Shown here one piece after another: positions 42,564 through 51,512 of a stretch of DNA of 64,000 nucleotides. The notes beneath the pieces were generated by a model, which had not been told where the DNA came from, did no database searches, and saw only the letters and a list, made by a program, of their open reading frames with translations. This stretch comes from MWBF01 sp040772005 (lineage in GTDB: Bacteria; Chloroflexota; Anaerolineae; CG2-30-64-16). The stretch lies in assembly GCA_040772005.1 (NCBI GenBank), contig JAXGYZ010000002.1:1054001-1118000 (forward strand), read 5' to 3'. A program made the position numbers and the translations under genes. Positions within the stretch are counted from its first letter, which is position 1; each line of letters opens with the position of its first letter.

Positions 42564-43481
42564 ATGACATCCACCGCCCTCGGGGGCGCGCCTCCGGCCG
42601 TCGCCGCACCCGCCAAGTCACGCCGCTTCCGCATCTCCTGGATGAACCAGAAGCTGGCGATCGGCTCGTCCATCATCCTTGCCGTGCTGCTGTTCAGCCT
42701 GCTCGGCCCGCTGTTCTGGGATACGGAGCTGGCCTATGTCGCGTCCGGCCCGCGCAACCTGCCGCCCATGTGGATGGAAAAGGGACAGGCTGCCTTCCCT
42801 CTCGGCACGGAGAACATGGGCCGCGACATGCTGGCCCAGCTGATTGTAGGCACGCCCTCGTCGCTCAAGGTCGGCTTCATCGCCTCCTCCATCGGCATGG
42901 GCGTCGGCCTGATCCTCGGCTCGCTGGCCGGTTATTTCGGCGGCAAGGTGGACGCCGTGATTCGCACCATCAGCGACTCGGTCATCACCATTCCCTCGCT
43001 GATGGTCCTCATCGTCATTGCCTCCTACGTCCAGATGACCGACACCACCACGATGGCCTTCATCCTGGCGATGTTCGCCTGGCCCGGCCCGACGCGGCTC
43101 GTCCGATCCCAGGTGTTGACGCTGCGGGAGCGCGGCTACGTGCGCATGGCGATGCTCTCCGGCGCGAGCGCGGTGGAGATCATGTTCGTGGAGATGCTGC
43201 CGAACATGCTGCCGTGGCTGGCGGCCAGCTTCACCGGCGGCGTGTCCGGTGCGATCTTGGGCGCGACGGGCCTGGAGGTGCTGGGCCTTGGCCCGACCCG
43301 TGTGCCTTCCCTCGGCATGATTATCAACTATGCAACCAGCGCCTCGGCCCTGCTGCGCGGCATGGTGTGGTGGTGGCTGCCGCCCATCCTGATGCTGATG
43401 ATCATCTTTACCGGCTTCTTCCTGATCACGATTGGCCTGGACGAGATTGCCAATCCGCGCTTGCGGGGGGTGAAGGCATGA
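42564..43481 (+). CDS. ABC transporter permease (DppC-like)
   Basis: 305 residues, six membrane segments. The N-terminal soluble stretch, LGTENMGRDMLAQLIVGTPSS (DppC/OppC signature) and the EAA-like loop LTLRERGYVRMAMLSGAS fit the family. It overlaps the next gene by 4 bp (ATGA). Confidence 0.92.
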   Translation: MTSTALGGAPPAVAAPAKSRRFRISWMNQKLAIGSSIILAVLLFSLLGPLFWDTELAYVASGPRNLPPMWMEKGQAAFPLGTENMGRDMLAQLIVGTPSSLKVGFIASSIGMGVGLILGSLAGYFGGKVDAVIRTISDSVITIPSLMVLIVIASYVQMTDTTTMAFILAMFAWPGPTRLVRSQVLTLRERGYVRMAMLSGASAVEIMFVEMLPNMLPWLAASFTGGVSGAILGATGLEVLGLGPTRVPSLGMIINYATSASALLRGMVWWWLPPILMLMIIFTGFFLITIGLDEIANPRLRGVKA

Positions 43482-44470
43482 TGCACCGCATCAACGAAGC
43501 GCCGAAGATCATGGAGGTCAAGGACCTCAGCGTCCACTACTTCACCGACCGCGGGGCCGTCATCGCGGCCAACAACGTGAATTTCTACCTCCGGCAGGGC
43601 GAAATCATGGGCCTGGTGGGCGAGTCGGGCTGCGGCAAGACGACCGTCGCCATGGCCATCCTGCAGATGGTGCAGTCGCCCGGCAAGATCACGAAGGGCG
43701 AGATCTGGGTGGACGGCGAGGAGCTGAACGGCCTGAACGAGCGCGAGCTGCGCCAGTTGCGCTGGCGTAAGCTGGCGCTCGTGCCCCAGGGTGCGATGAA
43801 CTCGCTCAACCCGGTCCTCAAGATCAAGGAACAGATGGGCGACTCAATCCAGGCCCACGAGCGCGGCATCGCCGGTGCGGCGCTCAAGCAGCGTATCCTG
43901 CAATTGCTGGATGACGTGGGCCTGCCGGGCCGCATCTACGAAATGTACCCGCACGAACTCAGCGGCGGCATGAAGCAGCGCGTGTGCATTGCGATGGCGA
44001 TCGCGCTCAACCCGCCTGTCATCATCGCAGATGAGCCGACCAGCGCGCTCGACGTGGTGGTGCAGCGGGTCGTCGCGCAGACACTCCTCGATGTGAAGAA
44101 GCGGCTCGGCGTCTCGATGCTGATGATCGGCCACGACATGGGCCTGCAGGCGCAGATGGTCGATCGGGTGGCCGTCATGTATGCAGGCAACCTGGTCGAG
44201 GTGGGGCCGGTTGAGTCCATCTTCGAGCAGCCGCTGCACCCCTACACGCAACTGCTCATCGAGTCTATCCCGTCCATTGACGAGCGGAAGCCGTTGAAGG
44301 TGACCGAGGGGCTGACCCACGACCTGCGCAATCCGCCGCCCGGCTGCATCTTCCAGTTCCGCTGCCCGTACGTGACCGATGACTGCCGTGCGGGCCGCCC
44401 GCCGCTGGAAGAGGTCGCGCCGGATCATTTTGTGGCTTGCATCAGAGTCAAGAGCTGGAGGCTGGCGTAG
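43478..44470 (+). CDS. ABC transporter ATP-binding protein (DppD-like)
   Basis: 330 residues from ATG 43478; a longer frame runs back through the permease gene but is only an overlap. Walker A GESGCGKTT, signature LSGGMKQR, Walker B VIIADEPTSALD. The C-terminal Cys-rich segment CIFQFRCPYVTDDC is typical of oligopeptide-type ATPases, where it may bind an iron-sulfur cluster. One of a heterodimeric pair. Confidence 0.93.
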   Translation: MMHRINEAPKIMEVKDLSVHYFTDRGAVIAANNVNFYLRQGEIMGLVGESGCGKTTVAMAILQMVQSPGKITKGEIWVDGEELNGLNERELRQLRWRKLALVPQGAMNSLNPVLKIKEQMGDSIQAHERGIAGAALKQRILQLLDDVGLPGRIYEMYPHELSGGMKQRVCIAMAIALNPPVIIADEPTSALDVVVQRVVAQTLLDVKKRLGVSMLMIGHDMGLQAQMVDRVAVMYAGNLVEVGPVESIFEQPLHPYTQLLIESIPSIDERKPLKVTEGLTHDLRNPPPGCIFQFRCPYVTDDCRAGRPPLEEVAPDHFVACIRVKSWRLA

Positions 44471-44472
44471 TC

Positions 44473-45471
44473 ATGGCGACGCCCATTCTGCAAATAACGA
44501 ACGCAACCAAGACCTTCGGCGGGGGTTTTCTCGACTCGACGCCGCCCCTGGTCGCGCTCGACCGGTTCAACCTCGACATCTACGAGTCGCCGGCGCGCAT
44601 CACCACCATCGCCGGTGAGAGCGGCAGCGGCAAGACGACGCTCGCCAATGCCATCCTCGGTTTCACGCCCCTGACGGAAGGCCATATCCTCTACAAAGGA
44701 CAGGATATCGGCCAGATGGACCGCCGCGGGCGGCTGGCCTATCGCAAGGAAGTGCAGGCCATCTTCCAGGACCCGTATGAGGTCTACAACCCGTTCTTCC
44801 GCGTCCAGCACATCTTCGACATGGCCATGCGCCACTTTCCCATGGCGCGTACCAAGAAGGAGGCCCGCGGGTTGATCGAGGACGCGCTCAAGCTGGTCGG
44901 CATGCGTGGGGAAGAGATCCTTGAAAAGCATCCTCACCAACTCAGCGGCGGCCAGCGTCAGCGCGTCATGGTGGCCCGTGCGTACATGCTGCGGCCCCGG
45001 CTCATCGTGGCCGACGAGCCGGTGTCTGCGGTCGATGCATCGCTGCGCGCCATGATCCTCGACATCATGCTGCGGCTGCGCGACGAACACGGCATCTCGT
45101 TCCTCTACATCACCCATGACCTCTCCACCGCCTACCAGATCGGCGACGAGATGGTGATCCTGTTCCAGGGCATCGTGGCGGAGCGCGGCCACACCGTCGA
45201 AATCATCGAGAATCCCAAGCATCCCTATGTGCAGGAACTCATCGCTTCGATTCCTGCGCCGAACCCCAAACGTAAGTGGGACACCAACATCAAGCTGCCG
45301 CCGGAGGACGCCACCCGGCTCCAGCCCTCGCGCGGCTGCCATTTCTATGCCCGTTGTCCCGCGCGCATGGAACGCTGCAAGATCGAGATGCCGCCCCTGT
45401 ACAGCGTCGGCGGCAACGGGCACCAGGCATCCTGCTTCCTGTATGAAGCCGGAGTCGCCAATGAACAATAA
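44473..45471 (+). CDS. ABC transporter ATP-binding protein (DppF-like)
   Basis: 332 residues from ATG 44473, 2 bp after the preceding stop. Walker A GESGSGKTT, signature LSGGQRQR, Walker B LIVADEPVSAVD, and a C-terminal CHFYARCPARMERC segment. It pairs with the DppD-like protein. Its end overlaps the URO-D gene by 11 bp, so the enzyme is translationally coupled to the transporter. Confidence 0.93.
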   Translation: MATPILQITNATKTFGGGFLDSTPPLVALDRFNLDIYESPARITTIAGESGSGKTTLANAILGFTPLTEGHILYKGQDIGQMDRRGRLAYRKEVQAIFQDPYEVYNPFFRVQHIFDMAMRHFPMARTKKEARGLIEDALKLVGMRGEEILEKHPHQLSGGQRQRVMVARAYMLRPRLIVADEPVSAVDASLRAMILDIMLRLRDEHGISFLYITHDLSTAYQIGDEMVILFQGIVAERGHTVEIIENPKHPYVQELIASIPAPNPKRKWDTNIKLPPEDATRLQPSRGCHFYARCPARMERCKIEMPPLYSVGGNGHQASCFLYEAGVANEQ

Positions 45472-46555
45472 CTCTCTGACAACCTCGATGACCCGTCGCG
45501 AGCGCTTCATGACCGCCATCCGCCGCGGGCAGCCGGATCGTGTGCCGCTCTTCGATTTCCTGTTCCAGGAGCCGATGTACGAGGCGCTGATCGGCCACCG
45601 GCCCGGCGAATACAACGCGCCTGATGCCGTCGCCTGTGCCCTCGCCCTGGACATGGATGGCGTCTGGCTGCCTTTCGGCGGGTTCAATGGCTTCCAGCCC
45701 GCGCGGCTGGATGCGAACACTTATATCGACGAGTGGGGCACGACCTACCAGCACAACGAGGCGTCCTGGCCCATCGACGCGCCGGTGGACTATCCCATCA
45801 AGTCGCGTGCCGACTGGCAGCATTACCGGTCGCCCGACCCGACCCTGCCCGGCCGGACCGCCGCGCTGGAGGTCTTTCACACATTGGCGCACGACAATCT
45901 CGCGCTCACCGGCGGCGTCACCGGCCCGTTCACGACGACGTGGCTGCTGATGGGCTATGAGCGCATCAGCTACGCGCTCTACGACGACCCCGCGCTGCTG
46001 ACCGAGATTTTTGCCATGTCGAACGCGTACAACAAGGAGGCCGCGCGGCTTTCGGTTGAGGCGGGCGTGGATGCGCTGTGGCTGTCGGATGACCTGGGCG
46101 ACAGCCGGCGGGGCTTCATGAAGCTGAGCCACTTCCGCCAATATTATCTGCCCTACCTGGCCGACCTGGTGGAGTATGTAGACGGGCTGGGCGTGCCGGT
46201 GCTGCTGCACTGCTGCGGCCACCTGACCGACTATCTGCCGGACCTTGCGGCCGAGACGAAGATCAGCGCGATTCACCCGCTGCAGCGCACCGCGGGGATG
46301 GACCTGCGCTGGGTCAAGGAGCACTACGGCGACCGCTTCTGCCTGATCGGCAACATCGACTCCTCGCGCACGCTGCCGTATGGCACGCCGGAGGATGTGG
46401 CCGTCGAGGTGCGTGCCGCCATCGATGCGGCCGCGCCGGGTGGAGGGTACATCCTCGCCTCCGATCACTCGTTGCATGACGGCATCTCGGTCGAGAACAT
46501 CCTGGCGATGTGCCGGACGGCCCGCGAGTACGGTACGCTTGTCTACACAGGTTGA
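45461..46555 (+). CDS. URO-D family protein coupled to an ABC transporter
   Basis: 364 residues from ATG 45461 with GGAG upstream (a second Met at residue 10, MTRRERF, is possible). The URO-D barrel starts with RRERFMTAIRRGQPDRVP and contains LLHCCGHLTDYLPDL (His-x-Cys) and IGNIDSSRTLPYGTPEDV. The late zinc Cys is absent (ASDHSLHDG), as in the gene at 572-1585. Tight coupling to the transporter implies that it acts on the imported compound or a product of it. HemE activity is unlikely. Confidence 0.85.
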   Translation: MNNNSLTTSMTRRERFMTAIRRGQPDRVPLFDFLFQEPMYEALIGHRPGEYNAPDAVACALALDMDGVWLPFGGFNGFQPARLDANTYIDEWGTTYQHNEASWPIDAPVDYPIKSRADWQHYRSPDPTLPGRTAALEVFHTLAHDNLALTGGVTGPFTTTWLLMGYERISYALYDDPALLTEIFAMSNAYNKEAARLSVEAGVDALWLSDDLGDSRRGFMKLSHFRQYYLPYLADLVEYVDGLGVPVLLHCCGHLTDYLPDLAAETKISAIHPLQRTAGMDLRWVKEHYGDRFCLIGNIDSSRTLPYGTPEDVAVEVRAAIDAAAPGGGYILASDHSLHDGISVENILAMCRTAREYGTLVYTG

Positions 46556-46584
46556 TACTTCTCCATACGCCTCTTCTTACCGTC

Positions 46585-46632
46585 AACCTCAGCCGGCCTT
46601 TGCATCAAAGGCCGGCTGAGGTTTTCTTTCTT
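46585..46632 (+). terminator. Strong terminator of the ABC/URO-D operon
   Basis: Perfect 17-bp stem (AACCTCAGCCGGCCTTT and its complement), 5-nt loop GCATC, followed by a T-rich tract to 46632. Confidence 0.92.
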
Positions 46633-46640
46633 AGGGCAAG

Positions 46641-46668
46641 TTGACAAGGCAGGAAAATCTGCTAAGAT
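46641..46668 (+). promoter_or_regulatory. Promoter of the subtilase gene
   Basis: TTGACA (46641-46646), 16-bp spacer, TAAGAT (46663-46668). Leader of about 140 nt that contains a three-codon ORF with a strong ribosome-binding site (46696-46704). Confidence 0.6.
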
Positions 46669-46814
46669 TGATGCTGTATTGTGAGGAGGTGGTCCATGAC
46701 CTGATATGGCATTTGATTCCCCTCTATGAGCTGCCTCGTGCTTTCTTGCACGCTCCGTTGTTGCTCATCCTGTATGTGTCGTAACCGCCGCTTTTAGAGT
46801 CATCAGGAGGTCCC

Positions 46815-49800
46815 ATGCGTACACAGGAATCGCGGATGCGTCTGCCAGCGTTGTTGCTGGTCATTCTGCTCGTGGGTGGAATGATCCTGCCGGCCACCGC
46901 TGCGGCAGACACCGAAACCCCGAAACTGCCTTCTCACCTGCGTCTGGTGGAGGATGCCACCGCTCAATCGTGGACTCAGAGGCCGGGCAGCCAAACGACC
47001 GGTCCCGTGCAGGTCGTTGTGCATGTAGACAAGGCGCCGCTCGCCATGGTCGGCAAGTATTGGACCCATGCCGAGCGACGTGCGTATGTGGCCGAGATCG
47101 AAGCCCTCCAGAACGAGCTGATTCCCCAGGTGGAAGCGCTGGGCGGTCAGGTCGTCGGGCGCTTCATCCAGGCATCAACGGGCCTGGGCGTGGTCATCGG
47201 CGCCGACAAGGTTACGCAGCTTGCCGCGCTCAATCATGTTGCGGGCGTACGCGGCATCGGCAACTACGAGCTGGACCTGACGGAAACCGTGCCCTGGATC
47301 GGCGCGGCGGCCGTGCAACAGCAGGGCGTCACGGGCAAGCATGACTATACCGGCTACGGCCTGGACGTTGCCGTGATCGACTCCGGTATCGATTATACCC
47401 ACGTGAAGCTGGGCGGCGCAGGCACCCCGGAAGCCTATGCGGAGGCGTACTGCGGCGACCCCGCGAAGACCCCCGACCCGACCGATCCCACCTGCAATGC
47501 GCATTCGCTGCCGGCTGATCCTGCGTTCTTCCCGAACGCCAAGGTCGCCGGCGGTTGGGACTGGGTAGGCGAGGCCTGGCCCAACGGGCCCCAGACTAAT
47601 GACCCGAACCCGATTGACTTCGAGGGACACGGGACGCATGTTGCCGACATCATCGGCGGCCTGGAATCGGCCCCCGGCGCGGGCGACCAGGGCGTGGCGC
47701 CCGATGTCAACATCTGGTCCTTCAAGGCGTGCAGCGCAGTCTCGTCCTCCTGCAACGGCCTGGCCCTGCTGCTGGCGATCGACGACGCGCTGGACCTCGA
47801 TGACTCCGACTGGGGCGCATGCGATCCGAGCACGGATGACGACTGCACGACCTTCGATCCTGCGGACGTCATCAACATGTCGCTCGGTTCGCTCTACGGC
47901 CAGCCGGAAGACGACCTCACCCACTTCTCGAACATCGCCAGCTATTACGGCTCCGTGGTGGTGGCCTCCGCAGGCAACAGCGCGGACAAGCCGTACATCG
48001 TTGGCTCGCCCTCGGCCGCAGCCGGCGCCATCAGCGTCGCACAGAGCAGCGTGCCGTCCGAGAAGCTCTACCTGATCAACGCCGGCGACGTGACGGCCGC
48101 GGGCGTGCTGCAGCCGTGGGGCCCGGCCATCACGACGGACATCGCGGGCCCGCTGCAGTACGGTGACGGCGCGGGCGGCAACCTGAACGGCTGTGCTGCA
48201 TTCCCCGCCGGTTCGCTGGCGGGCAAGGTCCTCCTGGTGGACCGCGGCGTCTGCGCCATCAGCATCAAGGGCGCGAACGGCAGCGCCGCCGGTGCGGTGG
48301 CGGTGCTGGTTGCCAACAACAGCTTCTCCAACACCCCGCCCACCTTCAGCTACGGCGGCGGCGCAGTCACTGCACCGACGCTCAGCATCACCCAGAATGA
48401 TGGGAACAGTCTGAAGACGGTGCTCGGCCAGACGGCCACCATCGGCCCGAATGACTTCATCGCCCTGCAAGATGACATCGTCGCCAGTTCTTCCCGCGGG
48501 CCGCGGATCGCTGACGGCGCGATCAAGCCCGACATCTCCGCACCCGGCGCAAGCGTCTCCGCCGAGGTCGGCACCGGCAGCGGCAAGACGGCTTTCGGCG
48601 GCACGTCCGGCGCCGCGCCGATGATCTCCGGCGCAGCGGCCCTGGTCGTGCAGAACCTGGAGCAGCGCGGCATCCTCAATGACGCCAATCCGGGCGTCGT
48701 GCGCCCCGGCATCTCGATGACGCCGCTGGTCAAGGCTATCCTGCAGAACAACGCCAACCCGAACACCTACATCGGCGGCAGCCTGGAGAACGGCGGCCGC
48801 GGCTTCCTGGCGCCCATCACGCTGCAAGGCGCGGGCCGGGTGGATTCGCTGGCAGCCTACGAGACCGACACCTTTGCGCTGGATGTCACGGACCTGTATG
48901 CCTGGTGGAGTGCGGATCCCAGCGCGCGTGAGCCGGGCTGCACCGTCTCCACGCCGCCGACCAATGCGATGACCCATCTCGTGCTGCCGGAGTGGTACAA
49001 CGGCTCGTACGACTGCCTCAGCGCCTACCCGTTCGGCAATGATCTGTTCAATGCCTGGAACGCGATTGCGGGCAGCCTGTCGTTCGGCTATGACGGCGTG
49101 GCGACCACCTACAGCGAAACGCGCACGGTGCTGATTGCGAATGCCGGCACTGCGGAACGCACCTACAATCTGAGCGCCTCCTTCCGCTATCCCGATGACG
49201 TCGACAAGGGCGTCTCGGTGACCTTCTCGCCCAGCTCCGTGACCGTCCCGGCCAGGTGGATCGGCCTTGTGGACGTCACGCTGACCGTGGACGCCGCGGG
49301 TCTGCGGGATTGGACCCTCAGTGCGGGCACGTTTGGCGATGCGGGCACGAACATCTACTGCGACATGTCGGACCCCGGCGCCATCAATCCGCGCACCGGC
49401 TGCCCGACGCTGACCCTGTTCGAGTATGACGGCTTCGTCACCATCGATGGCGGCGCGGAAAACACCGTGCGGATGCCGTGGCAGAATCTGCCCAAGCAGG
49501 CGGCTGACACGAGCATCACAGGCAAGGCCGGCCGCGTCATCACCCTGACGAACACCGCCCCGTACAAGACCGGCCGCACGGACACCTTTGCATTGGTGGA
49601 CGTCAGCCCGAACAACTGTGAGATCGTCGATGGCGGCAACTGCGTCGAGACGGACTACCAGCCCGGCATCCTGCCCGGCATCAACGCAACGGCCATCGAC
49701 ATCAAGGAAGTGGGCGTGCGCGGCTACACCGTGCCGGACATTACGCGGTGGGCGAGTGTCATCGCCGTTCCCGGCGCGCCGCTCAGCGATGACGTGATCG

Positions 49801-50369
49801 ACTTCGGCATCACGGTGTACGACAAGCCCTACCGCGCCTCGCACAACTTCCCCATCGAATTCGATATCTACATCGACAGCGATGCCAATGGGGTAGATGA
49901 CTACGTGGTGTTCAACTACGACGTCGCCCTGACCGGCAGCGACGGCCGCAACGCGGTGTTCGTCGTCGACATCAATGGCGAAAACGGCATCCGCCCGACG
50001 CGGCCGTACTTCTATGCCAACTCGAACTTCGACTCGCAGAACTGGATCCTGCCGGTGCCCGCTGCGGCCATCGATGTGGATCCCCTGCAGCAGTTCAAGT
50101 TCCAGGTGTTTGCATTCGACGCCTACTTCACGGGCGATCTGTGGGACTGCTCGCCATTCGATTGCGCGTCGTACCACAGCTATACGGCTCGCTGGCCGAA
50201 GTTCCGCCCGGGGCAGTGGTTCTTCTCGGTGCCAACCTCTTCGACCAAGCCGCTGTACTTCCTGACGCCGATCGTCGGGCAGACGGCATCGCCCTCACAG
50301 ACCGGTCTGTTGTTCCTGTACCGCGATGCGCCGGTGGGCCAGGAATCTGAACACATCCTGCTGCCCTAA
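46815..50369 (+). CDS. Secreted subtilisin-like serine peptidase (S8)
   Basis: 1184 residues with CAGGAGG upstream. Signal peptide about 1-30; an I9-type propeptide (about 60-155); S8 catalytic domain with Asp189 (AVIDSGIDYTH), His272 (GHGTHVAD) and Ser598 (FGGTSGAAPM). A PA domain (CAAFPAGSLAGKVLLVDRG) is inserted between His and Ser. About 500 residues of beta-rich C-terminal sequence follow. The chain ends EHILLP, close to the YLPLV-type tail of other secreted proteins here. It is predicted to digest external protein, possibly feeding the cell with peptides. Confidence 0.93.
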   Translation: MRTQESRMRLPALLLVILLVGGMILPATAAADTETPKLPSHLRLVEDATAQSWTQRPGSQTTGPVQVVVHVDKAPLAMVGKYWTHAERRAYVAEIEALQNELIPQVEALGGQVVGRFIQASTGLGVVIGADKVTQLAALNHVAGVRGIGNYELDLTETVPWIGAAAVQQQGVTGKHDYTGYGLDVAVIDSGIDYTHVKLGGAGTPEAYAEAYCGDPAKTPDPTDPTCNAHSLPADPAFFPNAKVAGGWDWVGEAWPNGPQTNDPNPIDFEGHGTHVADIIGGLESAPGAGDQGVAPDVNIWSFKACSAVSSSCNGLALLLAIDDALDLDDSDWGACDPSTDDDCTTFDPADVINMSLGSLYGQPEDDLTHFSNIASYYGSVVVASAGNSADKPYIVGSPSAAAGAISVAQSSVPSEKLYLINAGDVTAAGVLQPWGPAITTDIAGPLQYGDGAGGNLNGCAAFPAGSLAGKVLLVDRGVCAISIKGANGSAAGAVAVLVANNSFSNTPPTFSYGGGAVTAPTLSITQNDGNSLKTVLGQTATIGPNDFIALQDDIVASSSRGPRIADGAIKPDISAPGASVSAEVGTGSGKTAFGGTSGAAPMISGAAALVVQNLEQRGILNDANPGVVRPGISMTPLVKAILQNNANPNTYIGGSLENGGRGFLAPITLQGAGRVDSLAAYETDTFALDVTDLYAWWSADPSAREPGCTVSTPPTNAMTHLVLPEWYNGSYDCLSAYPFGNDLFNAWNAIAGSLSFGYDGVATTYSETRTVLIANAGTAERTYNLSASFRYPDDVDKGVSVTFSPSSVTVPARWIGLVDVTLTVDAAGLRDWTLSAGTFGDAGTNIYCDMSDPGAINPRTGCPTLTLFEYDGFVTIDGGAENTVRMPWQNLPKQAADTSITGKAGRVITLTNTAPYKTGRTDTFALVDVSPNNCEIVDGGNCVETDYQPGILPGINATAIDIKEVGVRGYTVPDITRWASVIAVPGAPLSDDVIDFGITVYDKPYRASHNFPIEFDIYIDSDANGVDDYVVFNYDVALTGSDGRNAVFVVDINGENGIRPTRPYFYANSNFDSQNWILPVPAAAIDVDPLQQFKFQVFAFDAYFTGDLWDCSPFDCASYHSYTARWPKFRPGQWFFSVPTSSTKPLYFLTPIVGQTASPSQTGLLFLYRDAPVGQESEHILLP

Positions 50370-50394
50370 GACTCAGCCCTGCGGCTGAGCGTGT

Positions 50395-50435
50395 CCGAGG
50401 CGGAGATAGCGTAACCGACGCCGTCTCCGCCTCGG
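50395..50435 (+). terminator. Hairpin after the subtilase gene
   Basis: CCGAGGCGGAGA / TCTCCGCCTCGG, 12-bp perfect stem with a 17-nt loop, followed by CTGTTATG rather than a T-run; terminator role likely but not certain. Confidence 0.5.
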
Positions 50436-50454
50436 CTGTTATGAGAGGGTTCCC

Positions 50455-51426
50455 ATGTATAAGCTGGCTGTTTTCGGCATGGTGGTGTTTCTGCTGCTGG
50501 CCGCGCAAGGCGCGCCGGTCAGCGCGCAGGGCGGGGAGACCCCGCCCCTACAGGTGCCGGCGCGCGCGCCTGACGGGCCGGCCGCGTTGCCGCCTGGCTG
50601 GCAGGAAGTCATGACCGAGGATTTCGAGGGCGTCTGGCCCGGCAGCGGGTGGACGGTCACGGACGTCAGCAACGATGGGTTCCAAAGGTACTGGGGCAAG
50701 GAGGACTTCGAGCCGGCCAGCGCGACGTATCCGGATTGGCCGGGCAATTGGTCGGCCTGGCCGGCCAGCGGCGGGACGGACGCAGTTGATCCGGCCACGT
50801 GGCCCTATCCCGATAATATGAATACCCGCATGGTTTACGGCCCGTTCGACCTCAGCGACGCGGTCGATGCAAAGGTCAGCACCTGGCTCTGGCTGGAGAC
50901 TGAAGTGGGGTTTGAGGAAGACTACTTTTACATCGGAACTTCTACAGACGCGATCTCATACACGCAAGGCGCGTGGATAGAAGGTCCATTTGACTGGTAT
51001 GAAGTCGTCGTAGATTTAACACCCTATTTGGGCGATTCTTCCGTCTGGGTGCGCTGGGATTTCCTCAGCGATTATTCCGTGGGCCTGGGCGGCGCGTTTG
51101 TGGACAACATCACCATTTCCAAGCTGCCGCTTGCTGCTCCAGCAGTCACCATCAGCCGCAGCGGGAGCACCATCACGCTCGACTGGGCCACAGACCCAAA
51201 TGCCACCGGGTATGAGGTGTGGTGGGGGATCAACGATCCCTCCTTCACGCCGGGCACGAGTTGTCCGGGGACGAACTGCGTAGTCGTTGCGACTCCGCCG
51301 TATCCCCACGACAACCTGGTCAGCACGCTGGACAACTATACCTACGTCGTGCGCTCGGTCAGCGGCAACAGCCGCTCGGCGTTCGGCAACCGTGTCGGCG
51401 AGTTCGATTTTGCGCTTATCCGTTGA
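50455..51426 (+). CDS. Secreted beta-sandwich protein with fibronectin-like domain
   Basis: 323 residues. Signal peptide to about residue 24 (GAPVSAQG). About 45-225 form a jelly-roll-type domain (EDFEGVWPGSGWTV ... GGAFVDNITI) as found in extracellular binding proteins. About 228-315 resemble a fibronectin type III domain (TISRSGSTITLDWATDPNATG). No catalytic motif is seen. It follows the subtilase, possibly as an accessory surface protein, and ends before a strong two-way terminator. Confidence 0.75.
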   Translation: MYKLAVFGMVVFLLLAAQGAPVSAQGGETPPLQVPARAPDGPAALPPGWQEVMTEDFEGVWPGSGWTVTDVSNDGFQRYWGKEDFEPASATYPDWPGNWSAWPASGGTDAVDPATWPYPDNMNTRMVYGPFDLSDAVDAKVSTWLWLETEVGFEEDYFYIGTSTDAISYTQGAWIEGPFDWYEVVVDLTPYLGDSSVWVRWDFLSDYSVGLGGAFVDNITISKLPLAAPAVTISRSGSTITLDWATDPNATGYEVWWGINDPSFTPGTSCPGTNCVVVATPPYPHDNLVSTLDNYTYVVRSVSGNSRSAFGNRVGEFDFALIR

Positions 51427-51436
51427 AGGAAAGAGT

Positions 51437-51487
51437 AAAGCCTGCGAGGTTGTGCTCCCCGAAGGCGGGTACAACCTCGCAGGCTTT
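51437..51487. terminator. Bidirectional terminator
   Basis: Perfect 17-bp stem AAAGCCTGCGAGGTTGT / ACAACCTCGCAGGCTTT with a 17-nt loop; TTT on the plus-strand side and, on the minus-strand side, the corresponding TTT ACTCTTTCC. It lies between convergent genes. Confidence 0.8.
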
Positions 51488-51512
51488 GCAGCGTAATCGA
51501 CTCCTATGCGTT

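Noticed and set aside
42506..43477. Frame that extends the first ABC ATPase gene upstream, suggesting a fusion or frameshift
   Set aside because: The upstream part is out of frame with the intact DppC-like permease and reads as Arg/His/Pro-rich nonsense. The ATG at 43478 with an ATGA overlap is the normal start.
47175..50177. 1000-codon open frame on the minus strand
   Set aside because: It is antisense to the subtilase gene, which has catalytic motifs, signal peptide and ribosome-binding site. The antisense product is Arg/Val/His-rich without domains, as expected for GC-rich shadow frames.
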